Of a DNA stretch of 64,000 bases, positions 1-8,235 are shown in pieces; the first letter of the stretch is position 1, and the number at the start of each line of letters is the position of its first letter. The notes below the pieces were generated by a model. That model made no database searches. It saw nothing but the letters and a program-made list of their open reading frames with translations, and was not told the origin of the DNA. The position numbers were made by a program, and so were the translations under genes. This stretch comes from JAVZLH01 sp049700435 (GTDB lineage: Archaea; Thermoproteota; Bathyarchaeia; Bathyarchaeales; Bathycorpusculaceae), in contig JBNAVK010000002.1 in NCBI GenBank assembly GCA_049700435.1, positions 1-64,000 of the forward strand. Reading direction: 5' to 3'.

Positions 1-43
1 ACATTTTGCAGTCGCTACATTAATAAGCGAAATGTAGTAGTGT

Positions 44-160
44 TGGCGCCGGGGAAGGGATTCGAACCCTTGCGAGCCCGAAGGCCCACTGGCTTACTTG
101 TCTGGCTCCGTTTAAGTGTTGATCTCGAGGCCAGCGCGTTAACCACTCCGCCACCCCGGC
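44..160 (-). tRNA. tRNA-Ser (CGA) with 29-nt intron
   Basis: Read on the minus strand, a 7-bp acceptor stem (GCCGGGG with CCCCGGC) closes a cloverleaf with a G discriminator, a T loop GTTCGAATC and a long GC-rich variable arm, the class II shape expected of tRNA-Ser. The anticodon CGA lies at 125-127. The anticodon stem CTGGC/GCCAG closes only if 29 nt (95-123) are removed directly after position 37, the canonical archaeal intron site cut by the splicing endonuclease. The 3' CCA is encoded (44-46). Seen directly; the isotype follows from the anticodon. Confidence 0.93.
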
Positions 161-177
161 ATAGGAGGGGATAGGAG

Positions 178-990
178 CTAAGGTTGTAGTAGGGAGGGGA
201 AGAACAGTTGTTTATTTTTTTCTTTCTTTAGCCTATCCCACTCATGCAATATCCTTACAGCTTCATTTGTGACCTTTATGGCGTTTTCTTCACCCGCGCC
301 CTCTTCAAACTTGTCATGGCATCGGTTAGCGTAAACTGCGCAGACGGAGCCAGCCCGCAGCCCATACAAACTTGCCAGCGTAAAAAGAGTTGCAGTTTCC
401 ATCTCAAAGTTAAGCACGCCAGCCTTCTGCAAAACCGGAAGCAAATCCTCTGTTTGACGCGTCTTTGATGGTCGACTTTGTCCAGCATAGAAATCGGCTG
501 TTGTGGCTGTTATGCCCACATGATAGTTGTTTATGCCCAGCCTTTCAGCAGCTTCAACCAAAGCCAACAAAACCTCAGGGTGGGCTACTGCAGGGTATTC
601 TGGCATGATGTAACAGTTGCTGGTACAGTCAAGGCGCACAGCAGCCGCAGATATAACTATGTCACCGCATTCTATGCCCTCCTGTATCGCGCCGCTACTC
701 CCAACACGGATAAAAGTGTGCACACCTACGCGCGCAGCCTCATTGACGACAATAGCCATGCAAGCAGGACCAATACCGCTTGACAAAGCCGAAATAGGAA
801 TCCCTTTATACGCGCCCGTAAAGCTGCGGAACTCTCGGCGGCAAGAAACTTCCTTCGCAGAATCCCAGAAGCGCGTAATCTTTATAACCCTGCCAGGATC
901 TCCTGGAACAAGCAAGTATTCGGCTAAGTCACCTTTTGCGCAGGCAATGTGATACTGTTTTTTCGCGGAGTTTATTCGGTGCAAGGTCAA
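178..990 (-). CDS. udp: nucleoside phosphorylase (uridine phosphorylase-like)
   Basis: This 270-residue protein belongs to the PNP/UDP family, which splits nucleosides with phosphate into base and pentose-1-phosphate for salvage. Visible motifs are the phosphate-binding VPGDPGRV near residue 28, GSSGAIQ near 97, and the FEMETATLFTLA nucleoside-binding segment near 195. Length matches hexameric bacterial and archaeal uridine phosphorylases. Uridine is the likely substrate, but purine or 5'-methylthioadenosine specificity cannot be excluded from motifs alone. It stands alone just after the tRNA-Ser gene; the start ATG is the first in the frame. Confidence 0.85.
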   Translation of the reverse strand: MTLHRINSAKKQYHIACAKGDLAEYLLVPGDPGRVIKITRFWDSAKEVSCRREFRSFTGAYKGIPISALSSGIGPACMAIVVNEAARVGVHTFIRVGSSGAIQEGIECGDIVISAAAVRLDCTSNCYIMPEYPAVAHPEVLLALVEAAERLGINNYHVGITATTADFYAGQSRPSKTRQTEDLLPVLQKAGVLNFEMETATLFTLASLYGLRAGSVCAVYANRCHDKFEEGAGEENAIKVTNEAVRILHEWDRLKKEKNKQLFFPSLLQP

Positions 991-1062
991 CCTCCTAAAA
1001 AGCTTTAGTGTTTTCCGACATTTAAAATAAGTGATGAAATGGACATGCAGGAAAAGTTGGGG

Positions 1063-2046
1063 CTAACCCCTTTTCGGTCCAGCCAAATCCGCTATGTCCA
1101 CGCTGTGTTCATAAATTTGCCTCAGAAAGGAAGCCCCTGCTAGAATTTGCGGCACAACATCAATTGACTGGGCTTTGACAACTTTTTCTATATTAACGAA
1201 GGCTTTCTCCATTTTCCCCCGCATTTCCCGCACGCTCTCTGCTGTGGCTATGTCGCCGTTGAAGAAAGCTTTAATGGCGGTTTCATGCGCCTCAAAGCAA
1301 GCCATATGAAAATCAACAAGCAGCTTCCTTATTTCCTCGGGCGGTTTTAAGCCCTTCAACGCAATAGTTTTTAGCGCTATCCTCACGCATTCATCGCCAA
1401 TAGCCTCCACTAGGCTTGCTGCTAAACGGTAATCTAAACAATCTATGGGGCTTACGCCTAATTTTTCGCTTAAACTTGGATTTTGGATGATAGTGCGCAA
1501 AATGCGAACAAGAAGAAAATAAAGCCTATTACTTTCATCGTCTCGTGCAATGACATTCTGTGCTAGGTGAACATCTCCGTCAACGAAGGAGTTTGCAACA
1601 TCACGGTGCATACTGGCAACGATTGCATAATTTCTACGTAAAATCTTATCAGGCGGAAAACTCGCCGGTTCAAGCAGACACTGCAGCACAATACCAGAGT
1701 AGTCTTCCTCAACGATTTCCAAGCCAATTAGCTGGTTAGCAGCCTTCTTAACAGTGTCGCGCACTTCAAGGCTTATGCGCTCCTTAGCCTCAACACGAAT
1801 TATGTCAAAGCCAAGAAGGTATTTTCCCAAAATTTCACGACTTAAATATGGGCTGGGCTTAATGCTAACAATGCGAGGCGTAGGCTCAACATTGTATTGG
1901 GGGTCTATGAGAAGCTTGCCATCGCTGGCTTCACTGAGAGCCACAACAGAGCCCTTTTGCAAACCGTGGCGGTCCGCCCACTCTCTAGGTAGGCATACAA
2001 AGAATGTCCCCGTTGGGGTGCGTTGGACTTTACGTAGTTCGTCCAT
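1063..2046 (-). CDS. AbrB-domain / PhoU-domain regulator
   Basis: The 327-residue protein starts with a SpoVT/AbrB-like swapped-hairpin DNA-binding domain (residues 1-50, with TGTFFVCLPREWADRHGL) and continues with an all-helical PhoU-like region (about 110-320). Archaeal proteins of this layout are annotated as phosphate uptake regulators. The PhoU part usually binds metals or partner proteins of phosphate signalling. No pst transporter genes are nearby, so the phosphate link is inference from the family. A dyad just upstream (2058-2086) could be its own operator. It is divergent from the DUF429 gene. Confidence 0.75.
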   Translation of the reverse strand: MDELRKVQRTPTGTFFVCLPREWADRHGLQKGSVVALSEASDGKLLIDPQYNVEPTPRIVSIKPSPYLSREILGKYLLGFDIIRVEAKERISLEVRDTVKKAANQLIGLEIVEEDYSGIVLQCLLEPASFPPDKILRRNYAIVASMHRDVANSFVDGDVHLAQNVIARDDESNRLYFLLVRILRTIIQNPSLSEKLGVSPIDCLDYRLAASLVEAIGDECVRIALKTIALKGLKPPEEIRKLLVDFHMACFEAHETAIKAFFNGDIATAESVREMRGKMEKAFVNIEKVVKAQSIDVVPQILAGASFLRQIYEHSVDIADLAGPKRG

Positions 2047-2057
2047 TCGATCACCAC

Positions 2058-2086
2058 GTGAATATTCGAAGTTGGAATATTAACAC
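2058..2086. promoter_or_regulatory. candidate operator dyad in divergent promoter
   Basis: GTGAATATTC at 2058-2067 is mirrored by GAATATTAACAC at 2075-2086, giving an imperfect dyad between the divergent AbrB/PhoU and DUF429 genes, 12 bp from the regulator's start codon. AbrB-type proteins often control themselves, so autoregulation is a reasonable guess. No experimental sign exists in the sequence. Confidence 0.3.
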
Positions 2087-2087
2087 C

Positions 2088-2113
2088 TATAAATAAAAAT
2101 CTTGTATATAAAT
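2088..2113 (+). promoter_or_regulatory. TATA boxes upstream of DUF429/polB operon
   Basis: Two archaeal TATA-like strings, TATAAATA (2088-2095) and TATATAAAT (about 2105-2113), lie just ahead of the DUF429 TTG start at 2127. Use of the first would give a nearly leaderless transcript. The region is strongly AT-rich compared with the flanking genes. Confidence 0.45.
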
Positions 2114-2126
2114 CTAGGCGCGCATA

Positions 2127-2720
2127 TTGAAATTGAATGAGAAAGGTATAATTGGTATAGATTTGGCTGGGAAATCAGAAAATCCTACTGGTTGGGCTTT
2201 GCTGCTGAACAGAATCGTGAAAACAGGGCGGATATACACTGATGACGAAATTCTAGAGTCTATAATTAGAAACCACCCAGCGTTAGTTGCCATCGACGCC
2301 CCTTTTAGCCTACCAAAGGCGGGTCTTTTAAGAAAGGCGGATAAGGAAATGATAAAGAGGGGATATAGAGTTTTTCCGCCAAACCTTCCTCCAATGAAAA
2401 TGTTAACGCTGCGGGCAATGAAACTAAACAAGTTAATAGCAAAATGGGGATACAAAACAATAGAGGTGCATCCAACTTCAACGAGAAAAGCCTTAAACAT
2501 CCCCACAAAAGATTTAGAGGCTATACAAGAAATCCTAAAAAGCATGGGGTTGAAAGGAGATATAGAAGCCCGTCCCTTAACAGCGCATGAAATTGACGCA
2601 GTCACTGCGGCATTAACGGGTTACCTCTACATAAAAAATAAAACGGAATCCATAGGGGATGTGGAAGAGGGCTATATAACTGTCCCAAAAAAGTGCGGTT
2701 GGAAGGCGTTAAAAATTTGA
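2127..2720 (+). CDS. DUF429 family protein (RNase H-fold predicted nuclease)
   Basis: The 197-residue product has the DUF429 hallmarks: an N-terminal GIDLAG strand with acidic residue, VAIDAPFSLP near residue 53, VHPTSTRKAL near 114 and the HEIDAVTAAL helix near 156. The family is predicted to adopt an RNase H-like fold and act as a nuclease, but its role is unproven. The start is TTG; no ATG occurs before the first motif. Its TGA stop overlaps a possible TTG start of the PolD small subunit gene, so the two are probably translated together. Confidence 0.75.
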   Translation: MKLNEKGIIGIDLAGKSENPTGWALLLNRIVKTGRIYTDDEILESIIRNHPALVAIDAPFSLPKAGLLRKADKEMIKRGYRVFPPNLPPMKMLTLRAMKLNKLIAKWGYKTIEVHPTSTRKALNIPTKDLEAIQEILKSMGLKGDIEARPLTAHEIDAVTAALTGYLYIKNKTESIGDVEEGYITVPKKCGWKALKI

Positions 2721-4264
2721 GCGCGATGGAAAAGCTTCAGAAAGCTGTAGAAACAACGATTGCCGCAGGGTACCAGCTAGATAAAGAAGCCTTTGAATTC
2801 CTCAAGACCGCTGCTGTAACAGAAGACCCGCTGAAAATTGTGAACAAAGCTTTGGAGAAAATGGAAAATCAAAAAGAAAAAGCGTTCTTTATTGACAGAA
2901 ACTTTTTGGAATCATTGATGAAGAGTTTTGAAGAGCCTGAAAGGAAACTGGTCTCCGAAAAAGAAGTCTCCCAACAACTTCCCGAACTGCAGATAACTGA
3001 GGGAAAAAAGGCTTTCCATCCGTATGCAAGGGATGTTGAAGCAAAAATTAGTGTAATCGAAGACCCAAGCACTGAGATAGGTTCGGAGGGAGCTATTGAA
3101 GATTATTTGAAGTATTTCCGCGACCGGTTTAAGCGTATGGAAAAGTTGCTGAGGCAGAGAATTGATGCTAAAGCTGCTGCTTCAATTATGGACGCTTTAA
3201 AGTCGCCAGCTAACACAAGGTTGAAAATAGTTTGCATGATTACGGATAAGAGGGAATCAAAACAAAGAATAATATTAACGGTAGAGGACCCGCAAGCAAG
3301 CACCATCGCACTTGTGCCGCAAAACGCCTCACAGGAACTTTTGGAAAAAGCACGGTCCCTTTTACTTGACCAAGTGGTCTGTTTAGCCGTAGCAAAGACA
3401 AGAAGCGACCTCCTCATAGTGGAAGACATAATTTTGCCTGACATAAGCCAGAGACAACAACATAAGGCGTCATTGCCAGTTTACGCCGTTTTAACTTCCG
3501 ACATGCATGTTGGTAGCACAAAATTTCAGAAGATTATGTTTGACCGTTTTGTGTCGTGGCTTAACGGCAATTATGGAAACGAAAAAATGAGGGAAATAGC
3601 AAGCCATGTCAAATATGTGTTGATTGCCGGAGATATTGTTGATGGAATAGGGGTTTATCCAAACCAAATAAAGGAGTTGGCTGTTAAGGACATTCACAAG
3701 CAGTACATGCTCGCATCCGAGTACATGAAGGAGATACCAGACTACATAGAGGTAGTGGTGATACCTGGAAACCATGATGCGCCAAGGAAAGCCTTGCCTC
3801 AACCAGCAATATCGAACGATTTTCTCAAAACCCTTCAAGAAACAAGAAAAGTCCACTCCTTTGGAAATCCTTGCATGCTCAACCTTCACGGCGTAGAAAT
3901 TTTGCTATATCACGGGCGAAGCCTAGACGATATCCTTCACACAATTCCAAAAGTGGACACCCCTGAGCAAGCCATGAAACTGCTGCTGCAGAGCCGCCAT
4001 TTAGCGCCAATATACGGTGGGAAAACAATGTTATCGCCGGAAAACAAGGACTTCTTAGTGATTGAACGTGTTCCAGACGTTTTTCATGCAGGACATGTGC
4101 ACATACTTGGTCACACAAATTATCGCGGAGCATTAATTGTTAATTCAGGCTGCTGGCAGGAACAGACTGAATACATGAAAAGGATGGGGCTTACCCCAAC
4201 TCCGGGAAAAGTTCCAGTAGTTAACTTACAAACTCTAGAACTTATGGTTGTATCCTTCGATTAA
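2717..4264 (+). CDS. polB: DNA polymerase D small subunit DP1 (3'-5' exonuclease)
   Basis: DP1 is the proofreading subunit of the archaeal replicative polymerase PolD. After a poorly conserved N-terminus and an OB-fold region (about residues 160-260), a calcineurin/Mre11-like phosphodiesterase domain shows all metal-binding motifs: SDMHVGS, GDIVDG, GNHDAP, YHGRS and HAGHVHILG, so the exonuclease should be active. Start choice is uncertain: TTG at 2717 overlaps the upstream stop (TTGA) and follows GGAAGG; ATG at 2726 and GTG at 2693 are alternatives. The large subunit is about 8 kb downstream on the same strand. Confidence 0.92.
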   Translation: MSAMEKLQKAVETTIAAGYQLDKEAFEFLKTAAVTEDPLKIVNKALEKMENQKEKAFFIDRNFLESLMKSFEEPERKLVSEKEVSQQLPELQITEGKKAFHPYARDVEAKISVIEDPSTEIGSEGAIEDYLKYFRDRFKRMEKLLRQRIDAKAAASIMDALKSPANTRLKIVCMITDKRESKQRIILTVEDPQASTIALVPQNASQELLEKARSLLLDQVVCLAVAKTRSDLLIVEDIILPDISQRQQHKASLPVYAVLTSDMHVGSTKFQKIMFDRFVSWLNGNYGNEKMREIASHVKYVLIAGDIVDGIGVYPNQIKELAVKDIHKQYMLASEYMKEIPDYIEVVVIPGNHDAPRKALPQPAISNDFLKTLQETRKVHSFGNPCMLNLHGVEILLYHGRSLDDILHTIPKVDTPEQAMKLLLQSRHLAPIYGGKTMLSPENKDFLVIERVPDVFHAGHVHILGHTNYRGALIVNSGCWQEQTEYMKRMGLTPTPGKVPVVNLQTLELMVVSFD

Positions 4265-4815
4265 GATAGCCCACGCGCCACCAATCTTGCAACTCGTAAC
4301 GGTTCTGGAATTCTGCTTTTTATGGATAAAGTTTGTAAAAGATTTTCAGCCACTTTAAAATCGAGGTTTATGGTCTCGATATAAATCGGCGTTTCGCCAG
4401 CGACAACGATGCGGTGTGCATTTCCTAGTTTTTCAAAGATTCGCCAGCGCGCTTTCCAGTCCTTAAAGTGTTTCTGGAGGGCTTGTTTGACTGCCTTGTT
4501 GTTGGGCTTTTTTCGTGATACAATGATAATCGGTTTCTGAAATTTCTCATAAATGGCTGTGGGGTCAATTAGGTTAAACCCAGCGAAGGATACTCCAGCA
4601 AGCAGAACCGCCATGAAGTTCCATCCAGCCAACATTTCGACGAGTTTTTCCGTCGCATCCAGACCATCAACAGTTACCCTCGCGATTTTAACGCCCTCAA
4701 TTTCAACTCCTTTAAGCAAAACTGCTGCCAAAATGGCTTTTCTAGTTATGCCTTTCTGGAAACTGCCGTCTTCAACCCCCACAACGGGCATTTTTCGAAA
4801 GGCATTTTGGCTCAT
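4261..4815 (-). CDS. DUF99 family protein
   Basis: The product (about 184 residues from the ATG at 4815) carries the DUF99 signature VVGVEDGSFQKG near its N-terminus and the conserved LLAGVSFAGFNLID segment. DUF99 proteins are archaeal, about 190 residues, predicted to have an RNase H/endonuclease V-like fold, and have no proven function. The frame is open further to 4908, but family proteins begin close to the GVEDG motif. It overlaps the 3' end of the cdc6 gene by about 44 bp, so the two probably form an operon, and it meets the polB gene tail to tail with a 4-bp overlap. Confidence 0.78.
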   Translation of the reverse strand: MSQNAFRKMPVVGVEDGSFQKGITRKAILAAVLLKGVEIEGVKIARVTVDGLDATEKLVEMLAGWNFMAVLLAGVSFAGFNLIDPTAIYEKFQKPIIIVSRKKPNNKAVKQALQKHFKDWKARWRIFEKLGNAHRIVVAGETPIYIETINLDFKVAENLLQTLSIKSRIPEPLRVARLVARGLS

Positions 4816-6055
4816 ATTCAACCAATCTTTCAAGCCTACCGTCATCCTTGAAAACTTCTCTGACAAGAGTACGTGGTATTTCCAGCCTAATCTTTTTTGT
4901 GCGCCCATACCTCCCCATACTCACAACTTTAGCATTTAACAATCCCATCGAATCAAGCTCATTCACCAAAGTTCCTAACCGACGCTGGGTCAGCGGAGCA
5001 ACACCCACTTCGCCGCAAAGTTCAGAATATATTTCGTAAATTTCCCCAGTGACAGCGCTATTAACATTCACCTTATTCAGGTGATAAACGCTAAAAAGCA
5101 CCAATTTGGAGTGCAACGTTAGATTTTTGAGAGCTTCAACAACCCTGTTCTGTTCAATATGTTTCTCGGCTTCCCTAACATGGTCTTCAGATACAACGTT
5201 TGCTCCGTTCCGTTCAGCAATCTCGCCGGCAACACGCAGTAAATCCAGAGCACGCCTCGCGTCACCATGCTCCGCTGCCGCCAAAGCAGCACAAATGCTC
5301 AGAGCTCCTTCTGACAGCGCGCCTTCATAAAATGCCAATTTAGCCCGTTCAAGAAGAATATTGCGAAGCTCACTTGCATCATAAGGTCTAAAGACCATTT
5401 CTTCCTCGCTGAGCGAACTTAAAACTCGGGGATCTAGAAATTCTTTGAAGCGGATGTCGTTTGAGATGCCTATCAGAGAGATCTTGCTCTTACGAAGCGT
5501 TTCATTTACTCTTGTCAGCTCATAGAGGAGTTCATCTCCCCTAATTTTTACAAGTGAATCCACTTCATCTAACGCTACGATTAGCATCATCTTCTCCGCG
5601 TCTAGTCTTTTCCTGAATCGGTCAAAAACTTCTCCTACAGAAAGGCCGGTAAATGGTATTTGAAGCCCTATGCTTTGGCACAAACTTGCAAATACGCGAT
5701 ATTCGGAGCCGACCATGCGGCAGTTTACATAACAGAATTTGACAGGGGCATTGTATTCTTTGGCAGCTGCCTCTAGATATCCAAGCACATATTTGGTAAC
5801 AGCGGTCTTCCCTGTGCCTGTCTTTCCATAAATGAAGATGTTGGAGCACCTCGCATCTTTGAGGACGGGGGCAACCATTTCGCCAAGTAACCTTATCTGC
5901 TCTTCTCTATGTGGCAATTTATCTGGAAGGTAATCATGACGTAAGACTTCTCTATCTTTGAAAATCTTTGAATTATTAACAAACTTCCGAAATACGTTGA
6001 TTAATATGTCGTTGCTGTCCAAATGAAACTCCCTCAATCTCTCCAAAGGCAGCAC
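4772..6055 (-). CDS. cdc6: Orc1/Cdc6 replication initiator
   Basis: The 427-residue AAA+ protein binds origin recognition boxes and loads the MCM helicase. Motifs in order: Walker A GKTGTGKTAV (about residue 76), Walker B VALDEVDSL (about 160), sensor 1 around LIGISNDIRF, sensor 2 GDARRALDLLR, and a C-terminal winged-helix domain (about 320-415) that contacts origin DNA. It is read away from a gene-free region containing three matching origin boxes, the usual archaeal cdc6-oriC arrangement. Full length and intact. Confidence 0.96.
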   Translation of the reverse strand: MLPLERLREFHLDSNDILINVFRKFVNNSKIFKDREVLRHDYLPDKLPHREEQIRLLGEMVAPVLKDARCSNIFIYGKTGTGKTAVTKYVLGYLEAAAKEYNAPVKFCYVNCRMVGSEYRVFASLCQSIGLQIPFTGLSVGEVFDRFRKRLDAEKMMLIVALDEVDSLVKIRGDELLYELTRVNETLRKSKISLIGISNDIRFKEFLDPRVLSSLSEEEMVFRPYDASELRNILLERAKLAFYEGALSEGALSICAALAAAEHGDARRALDLLRVAGEIAERNGANVVSEDHVREAEKHIEQNRVVEALKNLTLHSKLVLFSVYHLNKVNVNSAVTGEIYEIYSELCGEVGVAPLTQRRLGTLVNELDSMGLLNAKVVSMGRYGRTKKIRLEIPRTLVREVFKDDGRLERLVEYEPKCLSKNARCGG

Positions 6056-6155
6056 CTCTTTTTCTTGTGAATAAGATAAACTATGCCATATAGAAAACTA
6101 AATTTTTAGCACTATATTCCTAAAGAGAAACAAATTTGCTTGGAGAGGATGAAAG

Positions 6156-6181
6156 GGCACCCCAGAATTTCCATTGGAAAC
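6156..6181 (-). other. Origin recognition box ORB1
   Basis: On the minus strand it reads GTTTCCAATGGAAA followed by TTCTGGGGTGCC. It has the dyad core and the one-sided G-string that Orc1/Cdc6 uses to set orientation. The G-string points left, away from the AT-rich core. Confidence 0.82.
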
Positions 6182-6255
6182 TCTGAAAGCAACTATTAGA
6201 AGATGCTGTTTTCTTTAATCAAAAAGGGAAAAATACTCTGAAAGGTAAACACCCG

Positions 6256-6310
6256 TGGAACTATAATAATTGTTCTTATTAAAAAAATTTGATAATTGTT
6301 TTAAAACGCA
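6256..6310. other. Candidate duplex-unwinding element
   Basis: About 55 bp are almost pure A+T (for example TATAATAATTG, TTATTAAAAAAATTTG, ATAATTGTTTTAAAA), between the outward-facing ORB1 and ORB2. Known archaeal origins place the unwinding site between such boxes. Confidence 0.6.
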
Positions 6311-6338
6311 TAACGTATGTTAACAGAAGGATTCTAGC

Positions 6339-6364
6339 CTTTCCAGAGGAAACAAAGGGGTGAC
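6339..6364 (+). other. Origin recognition box ORB2
   Basis: Reads CTTTCCAGAGGAAAC then AAAGGGGTGAC on the plus strand. It is the closest of the three to the published ORB consensus (dyad, then GAAACNAAGGGGT). The G-string points right, opposite to ORB1. Confidence 0.86.
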
Positions 6365-6579
6365 CTTCTTCATCTTAAAACGAAACTTCCTTTTCCCTTC
6401 CCTGCTCTTTTTATGTTCTACAAATAACTCCCAAAAACCAAACATTCCCAACACTACTCTTACACAACCACCTAAACTTCACAAAATGTGAAACCATTGT
6501 GAAATTAACTCAAGAATGCTTCTTTTTTAACCCTTTTACGCCAACATTTTACTTTTTTATGTCTCTTTACTGCAAAAAA

Positions 6580-6605
6580 GACACCCCTTCATTTCTACTG
6601 GAAAC
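6580..6605 (-). other. Origin recognition box ORB3
   Basis: On the minus strand it reads GTTTCCAGTAGAAA then TGAAGGGGTGTC. It matches ORB2 in the dyad and G-string. It lies about 240 bp from ORB2 with the same orientation as ORB1. Confidence 0.82.
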
Positions 6606-6806
6606 AAGGGCTGAAATCCATCCGATTCCCTTTTTGCTTACAGAAAAATTTTGTGAAGCCCGCAAACCATAAAAGACCATATTTTTCCAGCTTTCTGCTT
6701 TTCCTCCAAAGAAATAGCCTTTTTAATAATTTTTTTTCACCGCAATAGCTATAACTTGTTAACTGTAAATTTGTGACAACCAGGATGTGATGGTGCACTC
6801 TGAGGA

Positions 6807-7238
6807 ATGCCAGCGAGAAAGATGCGCGTTGAGCTGTTCGATAGTGAAGGGAATCGGTATACGATAGTTTTTGAAGGACAAGTAACCAGAGATAAAGCCC
6901 TACGCCTATTAGATCTTGTGGAATTGCTTGGTGGAATACCAGCCAGCGAGGGCAACCCAAGCGTTGTCGCAGACGTAGCTAACAATGGTATTCCAAAGTG
7001 TGAAAAGGTTCGTGTTTGTGTTCAAAAGAACTTTCCAGCTATTTGGTTCTCTTCAAGGGATGTCCAATTAGCCTACGAGCAAGAGTTTAAAGAACCTATA
7101 AGTTTAAGCACCGTAGCCACATACCTGGCAAGGATGGCCAATAAAGGGTATCTTTTGAAGGCTGGGGCCTCCAACAAGTTAAAGTATAGGCTTGCTCCTA
7201 ACCTTCCGCAGGTTATTTCGAAACATAAAATCCCTTAG
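6807..7238 (+). CDS. winged-helix protein beside oriC, function unknown
   Basis: The 143-residue protein has a beta-rich N-terminus (VELFDSEGNRYTIVFEG), a short helical link, and a C-terminal winged-helix domain (about residues 60-135) with recognition-helix-like text ISLSTVATYLARMANKGYL. The second half of a wing (LLKAG...KLKYRLAP) follows. I do not recognise a named family. It starts immediately after oriC and is transcribed away from it, mirroring cdc6 on the other side, so a role in origin or chromosome function is possible but only inferred. The ATG start follows a TGAGGAATG context. Confidence 0.7.
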   Translation: MPARKMRVELFDSEGNRYTIVFEGQVTRDKALRLLDLVELLGGIPASEGNPSVVADVANNGIPKCEKVRVCVQKNFPAIWFSSRDVQLAYEQEFKEPISLSTVATYLARMANKGYLLKAGASNKLKYRLAPNLPQVISKHKIP

Positions 7239-7252
7239 TCAAGCTGTAGTAA

Positions 7253-7966
7253 TTATGCGGCCTCGCTTTCTGCCTTCTTCAAGATATCCTCCATTTCCTT
7301 TTTAACGCTGTACTTAAACGGAATCTTTTTGGTGTCCCTCTCCAAGTAGCCATCTTCATAAAGCTTCTTCATTAATCTCGCAGTATGCTCCCTACTAAGC
7401 TTAACTCTCTCCTTAATCTCAGGAGCTGTCTTAGGGCCCTCAAGAGCCAACATCTTTAACACAGCCACCTCTGTTTCGGTCAAAGGAGCCAAGGCTTTTT
7501 CCTTCTTTATTGGAATTACTGCTTCAGCCTTGATCTCTGGGGTCTCTGAAAACTGGCGCAACTGTTCCTCTATAGTTGAAACTTTTGCAACTAAGTTTTC
7601 GTGTGACGCAATCATATCACGCACTTTCTTGTCCACATCATCAACTTTCGTTAACACTTCTGTTCCAACTTTTGCAATGGGTCCAACTTTCTCTTCTAAA
7701 AGGTGCACTTTTCCCTCGACTTCCTCAGCCTTGCTTAATGCCCTTTCGCTCTTTGAAGAAAGAGCCTCAACTTTAAACGCTAAAGTTTCAAGCTTTTCGC
7801 CTTCACGCCTAAGTTGCCTATTAAAGCTCAAAATGACATCTTCAACAACCTCTTTTGCTTTGTCATATTCTCTGTGAACCCTACGAATTTGGCGATAATA
7901 CTCAACAGCAGCACCAACAGTTGCGGCAAGTAGAACACCGATGAGGACCAGCAAAAAATCTACCAT
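7253..7966 (-). CDS. membrane-anchored coiled-coil protein with C-terminal winged helix
   Basis: The 237-residue protein has one N-terminal membrane helix (FLLVLIGVLLAATVGAAV, residues 4-21), a long coiled coil (about 30-145) and a MarR/ArsR-like winged-helix domain (about 160-225, LTETEVAVLKMLALEGPKTA then LSREHTARLMKKLYEDGYLE). The layout suggests a DNA-binding domain tethered to the membrane by a rod, which could attach DNA to the membrane or sense membrane state; this is inference. Its upstream region holds dense RTCAC repeats. It converges on the winged-helix gene beside oriC with only 14 bp between them. Confidence 0.72.
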   Translation of the reverse strand: MVDFLLVLIGVLLAATVGAAVEYYRQIRRVHREYDKAKEVVEDVILSFNRQLRREGEKLETLAFKVEALSSKSERALSKAEEVEGKVHLLEEKVGPIAKVGTEVLTKVDDVDKKVRDMIASHENLVAKVSTIEEQLRQFSETPEIKAEAVIPIKKEKALAPLTETEVAVLKMLALEGPKTAPEIKERVKLSREHTARLMKKLYEDGYLERDTKKIPFKYSVKKEMEDILKKAESEAA

Positions 7967-7980
7967 GCTCTAATCCCCAC

Positions 7981-8092
7981 GTGATTCATACGTGATAGCT
8001 TGTGACTCAAACATGTTACATCACAAATCACAATATCATGCATTTATAATTTAAGAATTACGGTCTCAAGGATTCATGACATCACACATCAC
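7981..8092. repeat. RTCAC repeat array upstream of the coiled-coil wHTH gene
   Basis: Three GTGAY half-sites start at 7981, 7992 and 8002. They are followed on the opposite strand by paired ATCAC units 7 bp apart at 8020/8027 and again at 8081/8088 (ATCACAAATCACAA and ATCACACATCACAA). The remaining part of the 282-bp gap (to 8248) shows only a TATA-like stretch near 8045-8060 for the minus-strand gene. I read it as operator DNA for an unidentified protein. Confidence 0.55.
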
Positions 8093-8235
8093 AAAAGAAT
8101 TAAGCAACAATAATTGAAGAAAATTTCTTTTTATCTTATCTGAGGCATTTTCGGGTTCTTTATGATTCTTGGTCCTTTTTGAATGCTTTATTTAGTGTCG
8201 CCGTGTATTTTTGTCTCGTGTTTTAAGAAGATGCT

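Larger units (their letters stand above)
6056..6806. other. Replication origin region (oriC)
   Basis: This 751-bp gene-free stretch lies between cdc6 (minus) and a winged-helix gene (plus). It is rich in A+T and holds three closely matching 26-bp boxes with the archaeal ORB pattern (TTTCC..GGAAA dyad plus a G-string GGGGTG). The left and middle boxes point outward from an extremely AT-rich core (about 6256-6310), a good duplex-unwinding element. Location next to cdc6, box sequence and orientation all fit an archaeal chromosomal origin. Seen: boxes, AT core, gene order. Inferred: origin activity. Confidence 0.85.
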
